From: Paraburkholderia azotifigens
GTDB taxonomy: Bacteria > Pseudomonadota > Gammaproteobacteria > Burkholderiales > Burkholderiaceae
Reading direction: 5' to 3'
Length of the DNA: 64,000 bases
Assembly (NCBI RefSeq): GCF_007995085.1
Contig: NZ_VOQS01000005.1
Location: forward strand, 806,001 to 870,000
The translations under genes and the position numbers were made by a program. This document shows, piece by piece, positions 33,395 through 42,793 of the stretch. The notes under the pieces were generated by a model. That model searched no databases and was not told where the DNA came from. It was given only the letters and a program-made list of their open reading frames with translations. Positions within the stretch are counted from its first letter, which is position 1. Each line of letters starts with the position of its first letter.

Positions 33395-33983
33395 TCGCAT
33401 TCGATTCCAGTCTCTCACCGTCGACAAGAGTTGCCAGATCGCCGTGAGCTGCGCCGCAATCTTCATCTATTCGCTGCGCCGAACTGGCGTCGCTCCATGA
33501 CAATCCTGTATTCACACGGGAGTAGCTGCCCGGTCTCTCTTCGTGATTATGGCGATCTCGTCCTGGCTCCAGGGGATCGAAGATGCAGGCCAGCATCCGA
33601 GTTCAATCGCAGCGCCGCAGTTGCTCACATTAATTCGGCCTCTGTTAGATCGCCCGTCACCATCACACGCATAGGTGCTTCCTGTGCCCCATCCCTAATG
33701 GCGTTGAGAACCTGCAGGCGCTAGCCGTCCCCAGCCCCTGTAAATCACCGGTCACATGTAACTCAATCTGTCTGTTGGGAGGAATCACGTGCAACTCCTC
33801 CAGCTCGTCGGCAAGCACATCCGAGAGATTGACATTCGTGGGCACGACGTTGATGCCCAGGCCCAGTCTGGTCTTGTTGAATTCAGTTAGGTCATCCAGC
33901 AGCGTCTGCATCCCCGCCCCGCTGCGTATCAGGCGGCTCGCGGCATTCGATACTTGCTCACCGGCGCAGAAATCCGCGAACAC
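33390..33983 (-). pseudogene. Histidine kinase remnant spread over several frames
   Basis: On the minus strand one frame gives the dimerisation part of a kinase (NAASRLIRSGAGMQTLLDDL, then TEFNKTRLGLGINVVPTNV). A second frame gives pieces of the ATP-binding region (RLQVLNAIRDGAQEAPMRV), and a third gives IFDPLEPGRD, followed by GAAHGDLATL. The pieces are in the right order but separated by frame changes and internal losses, and the phospho-accepting histidine segment is missing. This is a clearly non-functional gene. Confidence 0.6.
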
Positions 33984-34091
33984 TCATTTGATCACCTTAC
34001 GCCAAAAGACCAGATACGCGGCCGAGCAGGATGCGAGAAGCAGGATTCCCCACATCGGGGCCATGCTGACCAGAACGGAAGTAGCAGACAT
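33984..34091 (-). CDS. Tiny single-helix membrane protein
   Basis: This 35-residue open frame begins MSATSVLVSMAPMWGILLLA and ends in a basic tail (FWRKVIK). It is one membrane helix with positive charges at the C-terminus. AGGAG lies seven bases before the ATG, a good ribosome site for such a short frame. It ends right at the kinase remnant. It could be a real small protein or a chance frame; it is too short for family assignment. Confidence 0.35.
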   Translation of the reverse strand: MSATSVLVSMAPMWGILLLASCSAAYLVFWRKVIK

Positions 34092-34958
34092 TTCATACTC
34101 CTATTGACTGATGTATCGATTCACCCACGATTGACTGGTTTCGCCAATACATGGGCGATGTGTGTGTTTCGTTGAGCAGCTTATTGATGCTATGCCAATA
34201 GCCGGTGCCATACCTGTGGTTTCCTGCCGCACCGACTTTGCGCCAGATCAATCGTCGCTCACCGGACGTTCCGGACGCCAGTCAATTTCTGTCGCTGGAT
34301 CCACGTCATGGGTCTCAGCGGCCGCAAGCTTGGCAGAAAACCCGAGTTTGACGTGCGTCAATACCAACGGATCTACGATTACGTGACGTTTGCATCAGGC
34401 GCCGCTCCTGACCCGTACGACCATTTCCGTGGTGATCGACTGCTTGAGATGCAACCGCTCTGGATGCGCTCCCGCAGTTCCCTCTGGCCAACGCGCCGCG
34501 TGCGCGCCATCGCACATCATGCGGAAGGATCGGAATCCGCCCTCAGGGCACTTTGCCAGTTGCCCGTTGCCGCAGCTGCCCGCTCCGTCACTCGCCAAGT
34601 CTACTGATCTTGAGGTTTGTTCGACGCCTGCCCATGTCTGCGGTCTCGTAAGCGCCCGCCGACGCGCGCGGGCAGGCGTTGAATAAACCTGACGGGAGGA
34701 GACCGCGGAGTGCTCCATGCAATGGGAGTCTTTAGGGCTATGGCGATTGTTGGCCCAGGATACCCGGCGGTGCTGGGGGATACGTGGTCAGGTGGGATGC
34801 TGAGTGTGCGCAGATGCTGTGCCGAAGCGGTAGTCGCGCAATCGTGACGGCGAATGGACATGTAAGGGCCCGTGCGAGGCGACAGACGCGAGCACGTGTC
34901 CGTACGCCGCGTTGCCGCAGATCCGACGGTCGGGTTGTTCGTGCTGAAACAGTGGCGG
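34092..34958. other. Region without an assignable gene
   Basis: Open frames on both strands with patches of protein-like composition (for example GLSGRKLGRKPEFDVRQYQR around 34308-34370) but no start context, no recognised family and frame breaks. It looks like eroded coding DNA. No RNA gene seen. Confidence 0.35.
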
Positions 34959-35195
34959 TCATCTCTCGACCCGGCGCGTGGGTGGTGCACGAACCGGCGC
35001 GGTGCGAGCGAGGATATCGATGACCATCATTGGTGCGCCGCAGTGCCGGCAGATGAAGGCGGGCCGAGCTGGGATTCGACCTCTTGATCTGATGTGTTGA
35101 CGTTGGTCGCGACGCGCAGCAGTTCGCGGACCTTCGCGAGACTGGCGCGGCGCACCTGGTTGTCGAGCAGTCCGTATCGATATCGCGCAGGCTGA
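34959..35195 (-). pseudogene. IS91-like transposase, C-terminal remnant
   Basis: Two minus-strand frames give SLAKVRELLRVATNVNT and then, after a shift, ARPAFICRHCGAPMMVIDIL followed by ARTAPVRAPPTRRVER and a stop at 34959-34961. A late zinc knuckle CxxC followed by a proline-rich basic tail fits the end of IS91-family transposases found in Burkholderiales. The catalytic part is not present. It adjoins the ParB-like gene, which often travels with such elements. Confidence 0.4.
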
Positions 35196-35239
35196 TCTGC
35201 CGCGGGTTCTGACGGATCGTATTGAAGGAGTGGACAGCC

Positions 35240-36059
35240 ATGAACAAGCCTGATGTCATACGCACCTGCACCGTACAGCGAGCGTTCGAAGGTGAAACTG
35301 TGCAACTGGCCCTGAGCGTGCTGCGCCCCCACCGCCCACTCGTCCAAAATGCTACGCGTTGCAAGAAAATTTCTTCAGCTCCTTGCATCAGTGGTCACGG
35401 CGGGCCTCGTCGAGCCACTTGTCGTCGCGCCCGAACGCGATGCTGAAGGTCGCTACGTAGTACTCGATGGTCGATTGAGGCTGGAGGCCCTGCGCAGGCT
35501 GGACAAGCAATCGGCAACCTGCCTTCTGGCAACCGAAGACGAGACGTACACCTACAACCGACATGTCAACCGGCTGACGGCGGGTCAGGATGCGCGCATG
35601 ATTGCACAGGCGGTTGACCGAGGGGTATCGCAAGAACGCATCGCGGCCGTGCTCGGCATTGATGGGCGGACCGTCAAGACGAAGGTCAAATTGCTCACGG
35701 GCATCTGTAACGACGCCGCGGCGTTGCTGGCCGACAGAAATTGTCCTGCAGCAACCTACGAGATCCTGAAGTGCATGAAGCCCTTCCGTCAGGTCGAGGC
35801 AGCGGAACTGATGTGCAGCCAGTCCAATTTCACTTCAGCGTTTGCCCGCGCCATCAAGCTTGCTACGCCGCCCGAGCAACTGGTGCCCCCGCCGGGTTCG
35901 CGAGGCGACGAAGAGCAGGCAGCGCGAGAACAGATTGATCGTCTCGAGTGTGAAATCGTCTCGCTTCAGGCAAAGGTAACCGATGTCGAAACCCATATGG
36001 CGTCGAACATCTCCATCTCTCAGCGTGTCGATCAGCTACGTCAACTCACTGCTCAATAA
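35240..36059 (+). pseudogene. ParB/RepB-like partition protein with one frameshift
   Basis: AAGGAG and an ATG at 35240 begin MNKPDVIRTCTVQRAFEGET in one frame, up to about RPLVQNATR near 35360. The next frame continues ARKFLQLLASVVTAGLVEPL, then VVLDGRLRLEALRRL (ParB-type N-terminal domain), VSQERIAAVLGIDGRTVKTK (helix-turn-helix) and a C-terminal coiled coil. The rest of the gene to 36059 is intact, so a single lost or gained base separates the two parts. It is either a recent mutation or a sequencing error. The family is usually encoded on transposons or plasmids. Confidence 0.7.
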
Positions 36060-36776
36060 CGGGCATGTTCGCGAGTGGTTTGTTGAAAATGCGCCGGGAC
36101 ACTTCGCAAATCTACAGGAGCTTGCCGCAGCGGCGGGTCCCCGGGTGCGGTAATGCTTAGCTCGTAGGGTGAATCTCTCAGTCACAGATATCAGCCACAC
36201 ATCGCGAGCTGCCACTACCTGGCCCGGAGCGAGCATGACACATGGCGTCAAGAGACATACTCTCCATGGATACCGACGAGACCGTCACCGAACGGTGACG
36301 ACAGTCGGGAAGACGTACTTCGACCCTGAACTGCCGCTCAAGTTGACGCAACATCGATGGCCGCTTACAGCCTTCTCCGGACGTACACGTGTTGCGCGTA
36401 AGGTGCGACTGCCGTGGCATGCATTCCTTCCCTGAATACGGTTGATGCTGGCTTCGCTCGTTAGCATGTGGCTAGCATTCGAGTCTATCTCTAGTCAAGA
36501 CAGGCAAATGGAGCATGCAAGTCCATCCAGTCATAGTGCAAGTGCGCCGTCGTCCATGCCCAGTTCGAGACCGGATATGATTCGACCTTTCGCTCCTCCT
36601 CACTTGAGCTGGCGTGGCCAATTTGTCGGGTCATGTCACGGATTGGTTGTGCTGGTCGTCTTTCGTTCTTTCTGCAGTTCATTTTGGGCTGCATCGTCAA
36701 AGTTGATGAGAGTAAAGTGGTCATGCAACGCAGGGAGCTGCCCGATCGCCGAAGCTTTATCGGCACGCTATCAAGA
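36060..36776. other. Intergenic region with one strong hairpin
   Basis: About 700 bases without a recognisable gene. CGTCACCGAACGGTGACG at 36283-36300 is a perfect 7-bp inverted repeat with a four-base loop; it is not followed by a T-run, so it may be a protein-binding site. Confidence 0.4.
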
Positions 36777-37052
36777 TCAATCGGCCTCGCATGGCACACT
36801 CCAGACTTGAGCCAATTTGGGGACGCCCATTGTCAATCGTCTGGCATCTGGCGGAAACACGCACCACGAGCCGTCTTCGTGTCGAAAAAAGATAAGTTCA
36901 AACGTGCCGGCAGAACGTGTTGCCTCGACACGTACGCACCTCCACTGTTTGCATCGGATGAGCCTGGAGCGCGTGACTCGAGCCCGTGCATCTGCCACAG
37001 CACCAAACCATTTCTCCACCACGGATCGCAAGGATCCTTCACGGAAACTCAT
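36777..37052 (-). CDS. DUF3331-like protein
   Basis: This 91-residue protein begins MSFREGSLRSVVEKWFGAVA and has the pattern RVTRSRLIR ... CVRVEATRSAGTFELIFFRH, then EDGSWCVFPP. I recognise this as DUF3331, a small family known mainly from Burkholderia and its relatives, without a known function. GGAGG lies six bases before the ATG at 37052, which decides between the two adjacent start codons. A second member is encoded at 61653-61889. Confidence 0.65.
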   Translation of the reverse strand: MSFREGSLRSVVEKWFGAVADARARVTRSRLIRCKQWRCVRVEATRSAGTFELIFFRHEDGSWCVFPPDARRLTMGVPKLAQVWSVPCEAD

Positions 37053-37238
37053 CACTTACCTCCACTCGCCATGATTGACTGACTCTTACCCGTAATCCGC
37101 AACCGCCGATGCGTCAGGAACGTCTTGCACTAACGCTGCGATGTGCGAAAAAAAGCCCGGAAATACCGGGCAAAAGGCTCGCGCTCTCACACGCGAACAT
37201 CGGAGATGCATGCGCACTCTCAAACGTTTCGCCGTGCC

Positions 37239-37496
37239 CTATGCCGCGCTTCGTCGTGGCAACTCGCGATTTGCGTTTTCGTCCCATCGTCGACTGTTCA
37301 GTCTGGCGGCTCGTATCGCGTGATCGAAATTTTCGTCCGTCGCAACGTGCCTATGATCGACACTTACCAACCACCTGCCATCAGCAAGACACCAACGGAT
37401 ACGACGCTCCTCGACCAGGCCTGCAAACCATCGCCAAATGTCTGCGTCCTCTGCATTGACTGCATTCGCCGCGTTTTGCCGGATCTGAGTTGACAT
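37239..37496 (-). CDS. Small conserved-looking protein, function unknown
   Basis: This 85-residue protein begins MSTQIRQNAANAVNAEDADI and has a tryptophan-rich centre (WRWFAGLVEERRIRWC), then GRWLVSVDHRHVATDENFDH and an arginine-rich end. A strong ribosome site (AAGGAGGAG) precedes the ATG at 37496. The composition is that of a folded soluble protein. No family is recognised; it lies upstream of the DUF3331 gene on the same strand and could share its promoter. Confidence 0.5.
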   Translation of the reverse strand: MSTQIRQNAANAVNAEDADIWRWFAGLVEERRIRWCLADGRWLVSVDHRHVATDENFDHAIRAARLNSRRWDENANRELPRRSAA

Positions 37497-37542
37497 ATCC
37501 AAAGGCTCCTCCTTCAGTGAAAGGGCTCAGATCTCAAGGAGC

Positions 37543-38487
37543 TCAGATGCCAGCTACCAGTTCGGGCACGACGGCGAACAGATCGCCGACCAGACCGTAA
37601 TCCGCGACGCTGAAAATCGGCGCTTCTTCGTCCTTGTTGATCGCGACGATGACCTTCGAGTCCTTCATGCAGGCCAGATGCTGGATCGCGCCCGAGATGC
37701 CGACCGCGATATACAGCTGCGGCGCGACAATCTTGCCGGTTTGACCGACCTGATAGTCGTTCGGCACATAACCCGCATCGACGGCTGCGCGCGATGCGCC
37801 CATTGCTGCACCGAGCTTGTCGGCGAGCGGCTCGAGAACCTTGTTGTAGTTCTCGCCGCTGCCCAGACCCCGGCCACCCGACACGATGATGTTCGCCGAC
37901 GTCAGTTCCGGGCGATCGAGCTTCGTCACTTCGCGGCTCACGAACTGCGACATGCCGGAATCAGCCGCGGCTTCGATCTTCTCGACCGCTGCGCTGCCGC
38001 CTTCCGCTGCAACAGGATCGAAGCCCGTCGCGCGAACCGTGATGACCTTGATAGGGTCAGCCGATTGCACGATCGCTATCGCGTTGCCCGCGTAGATCGG
38101 GCGCTCGAAGGTATCGGCGGAATCGACGGCCGTGATGTCGCTGATCTGCGCGACGTCGAGCTTCGCGGCGATACGCGGCGCGATGTTCTTGCCGTAGGCC
38201 GTAGCGGGCGCGAGGATATGCGAATAACCCTTCGCCGGGTCTTGCACAAGCGTCAGCACCGTCGCCTCGACGTTTTCCGCGATGCCTTCTGCCAGTTGCG
38301 GCGCGTCAGCCAGCAGCACCTTCGCGACGCCCGCCACCTTCGCGGCCGCATCCGCCGCGCCTTGCGCGTTGTGGCCAGCGATCAGCACATGCACGTCGCC
38401 GCCAATCTTCTGCGCGGCAGCCACCGTATTCAGCGTCGCTGCCTTGAGCGCCGCGTTGTCGTGTTCAGCAATTACCAGAATCGTCAT
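37543..38487 (-). CDS. etfA: Electron transfer flavoprotein alpha subunit
   Basis: This 314-residue protein has an N-terminal adenine-nucleotide-like domain ([20 protein letters not shown]) and a C-terminal FAD-binding domain with the ETF-alpha signature [37 protein letters not shown] and the late [20 protein letters not shown]. With EtfB it accepts electrons from acyl-CoA dehydrogenases and passes them to ETF-ubiquinone oxidoreductase. It follows etfB by 27 bases with GGAG before the ATG. An acyl-CoA dehydrogenase gene lies about 9 kb away in this window and could be a partner. Confidence 0.96.
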   Translation of the reverse strand: MTILVIAEHDNAALKAATLNTVAAAQKIGGDVHVLIAGHNAQGAADAAAKVAGVAKVLLADAPQLAEGIAENVEATVLTLVQDPAKGYSHILAPATAYGKNIAPRIAAKLDVAQISDITAVDSADTFERPIYAGNAIAIVQSADPIKVITVRATGFDPVAAEGGSAAVEKIEAAADSGMSQFVSREVTKLDRPELTSANIIVSGGRGLGSGENYNKVLEPLADKLGAAMGASRAAVDAGYVPNDYQVGQTGKIVAPQLYIAVGISGAIQHLACMKDSKVIVAINKDEEAPIFSVADYGLVGDLFAVVPELVAGI

Positions 38488-38514
38488 TTCATTCGTCTCC
38501 GTGTGCCCGAAAAA

Positions 38515-39264
38515 TCAAAGCACCTTGGCTTCCGTCTTGAGCTTCTCGACCAGCGTCTTCACGTCGGCGACCTTCACGCCAGCCGAGCGCTTCGGCGGCT
38601 CGCTGACCTTCAGCGTCTTCAGACGCGGCGTGACATCGACGCCCAGGTCTTCCGGCTTGACGGTTTCGAGCGGCTTTTTCTTCGCCTTCATGATGTTCGG
38701 CAGCGTCACATAACGCGGCTCATTCAGGCGCAGATCGGTCGTCACGACTGCGGGCAGCTTCAGCGACAGTGTTTCAGCGCCGCCATCGACTTCGCGCGAC
38801 ACGGTTGCCTTGCCGTCAGCGACGACAACCTTCGACGCAAACGTCGCCTGCGGCAGATTCGCCAGAGCAGCCAGCATCTGGCCTGTCTGATTGGAGTCGT
38901 CGTCGATGGCCTGCTTGCCGAGAATCACCAGCTGCGGCTGCTCCTTGTCGACCAGCGCCTTGAGCAGCTTCGCGACAGCCAGCGGCTGCAGGTCTTCATT
39001 CGATTCGATCAGGATCGCGCGGTCCGCGCCGATCGCCAGCGCCGTGCGCAGCGTTTCCTGACATTGCGTGACGCCTGCCGACACGGCGATCACTTCCGTC
39101 GCCACGCCCGCTTCCTTCAGACGCACGGCTTCTTCGACGGCGATTTCGTCGAACGGATTCATCGACATCTTCACATTGGCAATGTCGACACCCGTGTTGT
39201 CCGACTTCACGCGGACCTTCACGTTGTAGTCAACCACTCTCTTGACTGGCACCAGGATTTTCAT
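38515..39264 (-). CDS. etfB: Electron transfer flavoprotein beta subunit
   Basis: This 249-residue protein begins [20 protein letters not shown] and carries the ETF-beta pattern [18 protein letters not shown], followed by [20 protein letters not shown] (the signature and recognition-loop region). The length is typical. The ATG at 39264 with GGAG upstream is preferred over an in-frame ATG 36 codons earlier. It forms a two-gene operon with etfA and is divergent from a TPP enzyme operon. Confidence 0.96.
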   Translation of the reverse strand: MKILVPVKRVVDYNVKVRVKSDNTGVDIANVKMSMNPFDEIAVEEAVRLKEAGVATEVIAVSAGVTQCQETLRTALAIGADRAILIESNEDLQPLAVAKLLKALVDKEQPQLVILGKQAIDDDSNQTGQMLAALANLPQATFASKVVVADGKATVSREVDGGAETLSLKLPAVVTTDLRLNEPRYVTLPNIMKAKKKPLETVKPEDLGVDVTPRLKTLKVSEPPKRSAGVKVADVKTLVEKLKTEAKVL

Positions 39265-39532
39265 GAGCATTCTCCAATCAGGTTGATGACAAGTTTGCTC
39301 ACTACGGCTGGCAGACGGAATTCGCCATTCGCAAACGGCTCGTTTCAACAACTCGAACGCTCTTGACCTCAATCGCCAGCGACAGAATCGTTAACCTGAA
39401 GCTAACCACGTCTTCGGGAATCACAAATTGAGTGAACGGTGTCGCCAGGGCACGCTGTTATGCATGACGGCGCGTCCATGCACCAACTGACTTCGCGTCC
39501 CTTTTTCAACTCATCAACGTGATTTCGACACC
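39265..39532. other. Divergent intergenic region between etfB and the TPP decarboxylase
   Basis: About 270 bases that must hold both promoters. No clear operator palindrome was picked out by eye. Confidence 0.4.
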
Positions 39533-40060
39533 ATGTCCGACACCATGTCCGTTACCTGGCCTGAAGCAATCTTCGAGCATTTCAAAGCCGCCGACGTGCG
39601 GCAAGTCGCGTATGTGCCTGACGCAGGACACAAACACCTGATCAACCTCTGCGAAGAAGATACGGAGATTCACGCGGTTTCGCTGACGACAGAAGAAGAA
39701 GGCGTTGCCATGATGGGCGGCGCGTGGATCGGCGGACAACGTGGCGTGCTGCTCCTGCAATCGAGCGGCGTAGGCAACTGCATCAACATGCTTTCGTTGC
39801 AGCACGAATGCCGGATGCCCATCGTCATGCTCGTCACCATGCGCGGCGAGTGGGGCGAATTCAATCCGTGGCAGGTTGCGATGGGCAAGTCGACGCAGGA
39901 TGCACTCGAGTCCGCAGGTGTCTACGTCTATCGTGCCGACGATGCAGACGATGTCGCGGAAACGGTCCAGGCAGCGCTGAGCTTCGGCTACAACACGTCC
40001 CGCATGGTTGCCGTCCTCATCGGACAGCGCGTGATCGGCACCAAGAACTTCAAAAAGTGA
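39533..40060 (+). CDS. TPP-dependent decarboxylase alpha subunit (sulfopyruvate/phosphonopyruvate decarboxylase type)
   Basis: This 175-residue protein corresponds to the pyrimidine-binding domain of a TPP enzyme. TTEEEGVAMMGGAWIGGQ contains the glutamate that activates the cofactor (E54-E56 region), followed by GVLLLQSSGVGNCINMLSLQ. It resembles ComD of sulfopyruvate decarboxylase and the N-terminal half of phosphonopyruvate decarboxylase. The cofactor pyrophosphate is bound by the partner protein encoded 8 bases downstream. The start codon could also be the in-frame ATG at 39545. Confidence 0.85.
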   Translation: MSDTMSVTWPEAIFEHFKAADVRQVAYVPDAGHKHLINLCEEDTEIHAVSLTTEEEGVAMMGGAWIGGQRGVLLLQSSGVGNCINMLSLQHECRMPIVMLVTMRGEWGEFNPWQVAMGKSTQDALESAGVYVYRADDADDVAETVQAALSFGYNTSRMVAVLIGQRVIGTKNFKK

Positions 40061-40068
40061 GTAAAAAC

Positions 40069-40674
40069 ATGACACAGCAGACGAAGCCCTTGAACCGTCG
40101 GCTGGCGGTGAAGCGGATCCTCCGCGATCGACAGCAGGACGTCCTCGTTGTAACGAGCCTCGGCAATCCGACGTTCGATGTCGCCGCCGCCGGCGACACG
40201 CCTCAGAACTTCTATCTGTGGGGTGCAATGGGCGGCGCCGTCACGTTCGGCCTCGGGGTCGCGCTGGCACAACCAAACAAACGCGTCGTCGTATTCGTCG
40301 GTGACGGTGAAATGATGATGGGCCTCGGTTCGCTCGCGACGGTCGGCGTCGACAAACCGGCAAACCTGTCCATCGTCGTCATCGATAACGAGCACTACGC
40401 CGAAACAGGCATGCAACTGGCGCACGCCGGACGTGGCGTCGACATCACCGCCATCGCGCGCGCGGCGGGCTTCAAGAACGCAGTCACGATCCAAAGCGAG
40501 CGCGAACTCGACGAGTTCGTCGACGTCCTTCTGAAGGCGGCGGGCCCCGTCCTCGCAACGATCAAGGTCAGCACCGACCCCGAACCGACCAGCCTTCCTC
40601 CGCGCGACGGCCCGTGGCTGCGCAGCCGCTTCCGCGAAGCGTTGCTCGGAAGCGCCGCGCACGCGAGTCAGTAA
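40069..40674 (+). CDS. TPP-dependent decarboxylase beta subunit (sulfopyruvate/phosphonopyruvate decarboxylase type)
   Basis: This 201-residue protein carries the TPP pyrophosphate-binding motif: GDGEMMMGLGS at about residues 78-88 and the metal-coordinating asparagine in VVIDNEHYAETG (N107). It is the ComE-like half of a two-subunit decarboxylase; together with the alpha protein it reconstitutes one TPP enzyme. The ATG at 40069 lies just after the alpha stop (TGAGTAAAAACATG). The substrate cannot be fixed from sequence; a beta-sulfo-, phosphono- or plain 2-oxo acid would fit. Confidence 0.87.
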   Translation: MTQQTKPLNRRLAVKRILRDRQQDVLVVTSLGNPTFDVAAAGDTPQNFYLWGAMGGAVTFGLGVALAQPNKRVVVFVGDGEMMMGLGSLATVGVDKPANLSIVVIDNEHYAETGMQLAHAGRGVDITAIARAAGFKNAVTIQSERELDEFVDVLLKAAGPVLATIKVSTDPEPTSLPPRDGPWLRSRFREALLGSAAHASQ

Positions 40675-40698
40675 GTTCTGGCGGTAGCGCATATTGCG

Positions 40699-40725
40699 GG
40701 GCGGGCCAGCGTACGCTGCCCGCCC
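40699..40725 (+). terminator. Hairpin after the TPP decarboxylase operon
   Basis: GGGCGGGC (40699-40706) pairs with GCCCGCCC (40718-40725), with an extra AGCG/CGCT stem inside, followed by TATTT. It is placed 25 bases after the beta-subunit stop. Confidence 0.7.
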
Positions 40726-40793
40726 TATTTCGTTCCGGTTCGCTATTTTCGAGCCTGTACAATCGGAGCCAACGTGACCCAGACGCTGATTCC

Positions 40794-41561
40794 ATGCCGC
40801 CCCCGAAGGTCTTCTCCGATATGCTGGTCGAGGTACTGAAGCAGTTGGACAGGCAGCCCGATCTGCTGGCACGCGTGTTCGATTGCCTGCCGGATGTGCT
40901 TTACTACATCAAGGACGCGGAGGCGCGCTATCTCTCGTTCAATCAGACGCTGATCGAACGCAGCGGCCTTCAGCGCGACGAAGTCGTCGGGAAGACTGCG
41001 GATCAGCTGTTTCCGGTAACGGGTGCGAGCACGAATGCGCAGGATCTCGGCGTTATCGAAAGCCGTGCGCCGATTCTTGAACGACTGCGTCTTTACTCGA
41101 CAGCGTCAGGACATCGATACTGGTGTCTCAGCTCCAAATTCCCCGTTCTCGACGACCACGGAAACGCAATAGGCCTGATCGGCATTTCCCGCGATCTGCC
41201 GAGGCCTGACGAGCGTCATCACGGCTACAGGCGTTTGCAGGTCTATCTGGAGTATCTTGAGGGAAACCTCGGGCAGAACATTCTTGTCAGCAAAGTCGCC
41301 GAGCGTGCGTCGATTTCGGTCGACACGTTAGAGAGGCTTTCGCGCGAAGTCTTTCATCTCACTCCGAAGCAAATGCTCATGAAGCTTCGCGTCGATCACG
41401 CATGCAAGCTTCTTGAGACGACGGACCGCAGCATTACGGATATTGCGACCGAGTGCGGATACGCCGACCATAGTGCATTTACCCGGCAATTCAAAACGGC
41501 CACGCACCTCACACCCCGGCAATACCGGAACGTTCGAGGGCGCGGCCTGAACCCGCACTGA
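40794..41561 (+). CDS. PAS-domain AraC-family transcriptional regulator
   Basis: This 255-residue protein begins MPPPKVFSDMLVEVLKQLDR. It has an N-terminal PAS domain (about residues 20-140: VFDCLPDVLYYIKDAEARYL, SFNQTLIERSGLQRDEVVGK, FPVLDDHGNAIGLIGISRDL) and a C-terminal AraC DNA-binding domain (about 155-250: VSKVAERASISVDTLERLSR, DIATECGYADHSAFTRQFKT). Regulators with a PAS sensor in place of the cupin domain usually detect a small catabolite. It follows the TPP decarboxylase genes on the same strand and probably controls them or the opposite flavoprotein operon. Confidence 0.9.
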   Translation: MPPPKVFSDMLVEVLKQLDRQPDLLARVFDCLPDVLYYIKDAEARYLSFNQTLIERSGLQRDEVVGKTADQLFPVTGASTNAQDLGVIESRAPILERLRLYSTASGHRYWCLSSKFPVLDDHGNAIGLIGISRDLPRPDERHHGYRRLQVYLEYLEGNLGQNILVSKVAERASISVDTLERLSREVFHLTPKQMLMKLRVDHACKLLETTDRSITDIATECGYADHSAFTRQFKTATHLTPRQYRNVRGRGLNPH

Positions 41562-41569
41562 TGTGCGGG
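41552..41569. terminator. Bidirectional hairpin overlapping the AraC stop codon
   Basis: CCCGCAC, four bases, GTGCGGG forms a perfect 7-bp stem whose loop contains the TGA of the regulator (41559-41561). It separates convergent genes and is followed by CTTCCTGT on the plus strand. Confidence 0.6.
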
Positions 41570-41576
41570 CTTCCTG

Positions 41577-42736
41577 TCAGTAGACGCCCTCTTCGACGAT
41601 CAGATTCCCGGACGACAGTCGGGCCGGCGACAACGACGACAGATCAATCGTACGGAATCCGCCGAAGCCAAGCAGTTCCGCCATGCCTCGTCCTACGCCA
41701 GGACTATGCATCATGCCGTGACCGCTGAATCCTGCTGCCACGTACGAGTTCTCCGGACCGACCTGCCCGACGAGGCCGTTATGGTCCAGGTAGTTGTATT
41801 CGTAATAGCCCGCCCAGGTGTGTTCGATGCGCAATGCCTCGAACGCCGGGATGCGTTCAGCCAGCGCCGGCCAGATGATATCTTCGAATTCTGCAAAATT
41901 CGCATCGAGCGGCAGGTCGTCCAGGTCCTGTTCAGCACTCGGCGACACGATACAAAGAAAATGATTCTGCTCGCGGCGCAGATAGACACCGGACGTATCG
42001 ATGAGAATCGGAGGTCCGCTATCGGCGTCGGGCAAGACACGACGAAGGCAGAGCGCCTGCGCGCACGTACAGGCAGCTCGACGCCCAGCGAACGAGCCAA
42101 CGGCGCGCACCACGCACCGGCCGCATTGACGAATACATCCCCCGCGATCTCCCTGCCGTCGGAGAGTTCGACATGCGTAATCCGCTCGCGTGCCGTTCGA
42201 TACCGAACCGCTTCTCCGTTCACGAAGTGGACCCGCGCTTCGCGTGCACGGCTTCGAAACCATTGCATGACGCTATAACCATCGAACCACCCTTCGCCGG
42301 CCTGGCCTTCGACGGCATAGGCAAGATCATCGGCATTGATCCAGGGGTAACGTTGCTCGAGGTCCGCGGGCGCGTATTCGCGCAATTGCGCCCCGAGCGA
42401 TTTCGCGAGCACACTGCGCCGCCGCAGCGCTTCTTCCTGTTGCCCATTACCCAGGAACAGGTAACCGCAGTCCACGAGATCGACGCCCGCGCCATAGCGG
42501 GTCTTTTCGCGCTCGCACGTCGCGAAGAATTCATAGCCGAACTTCGACAACTCGATGCAGACGGGCGTAGAGAACTGTTGTCGAATGGAACTCGCCGAAA
42601 GCGCCGATGAAGCTCGCTGGTAGGTAGGGTCTCGCTCGATGACCCAGATTTCCCGATCGGCGGATTGCTGGCTCAGGAAATAGGCTATAGAACAGCCAAT
42701 GGCGCCGCCGCCGACAATTACCACACGTTCACTCAT
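41577..42736 (-). pseudogene. FAD-dependent D-amino-acid/glycine oxidase-type protein with a frameshift
   Basis: The first frame, starting MSERVVIVGGGAIGCSIAYF (FAD-binding GxGxxG), runs through DGREIAGDVFVNAAGAWCAP to RRRSAFVVSCP near 42030. The second frame then continues DADSGPPILIDTSGVYLRRE, AAGFSGHGMMHSPGVGRGMA and ends EEGVY. One base is missing between them; with it restored the product would be a normal DAO-family flavoprotein of about 385 residues. Either a recent mutation or a sequencing error is possible. It is the last gene of a minus-strand operon with an aminotransferase and a pyrroline-5-carboxylate dehydrogenase. Confidence 0.8.
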
Positions 42737-42793
42737 GATTGACCTTTTAACCGCGCGAATGGCTTTCGGTGACCATCGCGATGCGGCAATGAT

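Noticed and set aside
34738..35388. Long 216-residue minus-strand frame
   Set aside because: Composition is arginine-, serine- and threonine-rich like a shadow frame; the neighbouring frames hold the IS91-like and ParB-like segments instead.
36283..36300. Strong hairpin as a terminator
   Set aside because: There is no gene directly upstream on either strand and no T-run, so it is only noted within the intergenic entry.
37678..39366. 562-residue plus-strand frame opposite etfA and etfB
   Set aside because: Antisense to both ETF genes and extremely rich in arginine, aspartate and leucine, typical of a mirror frame.
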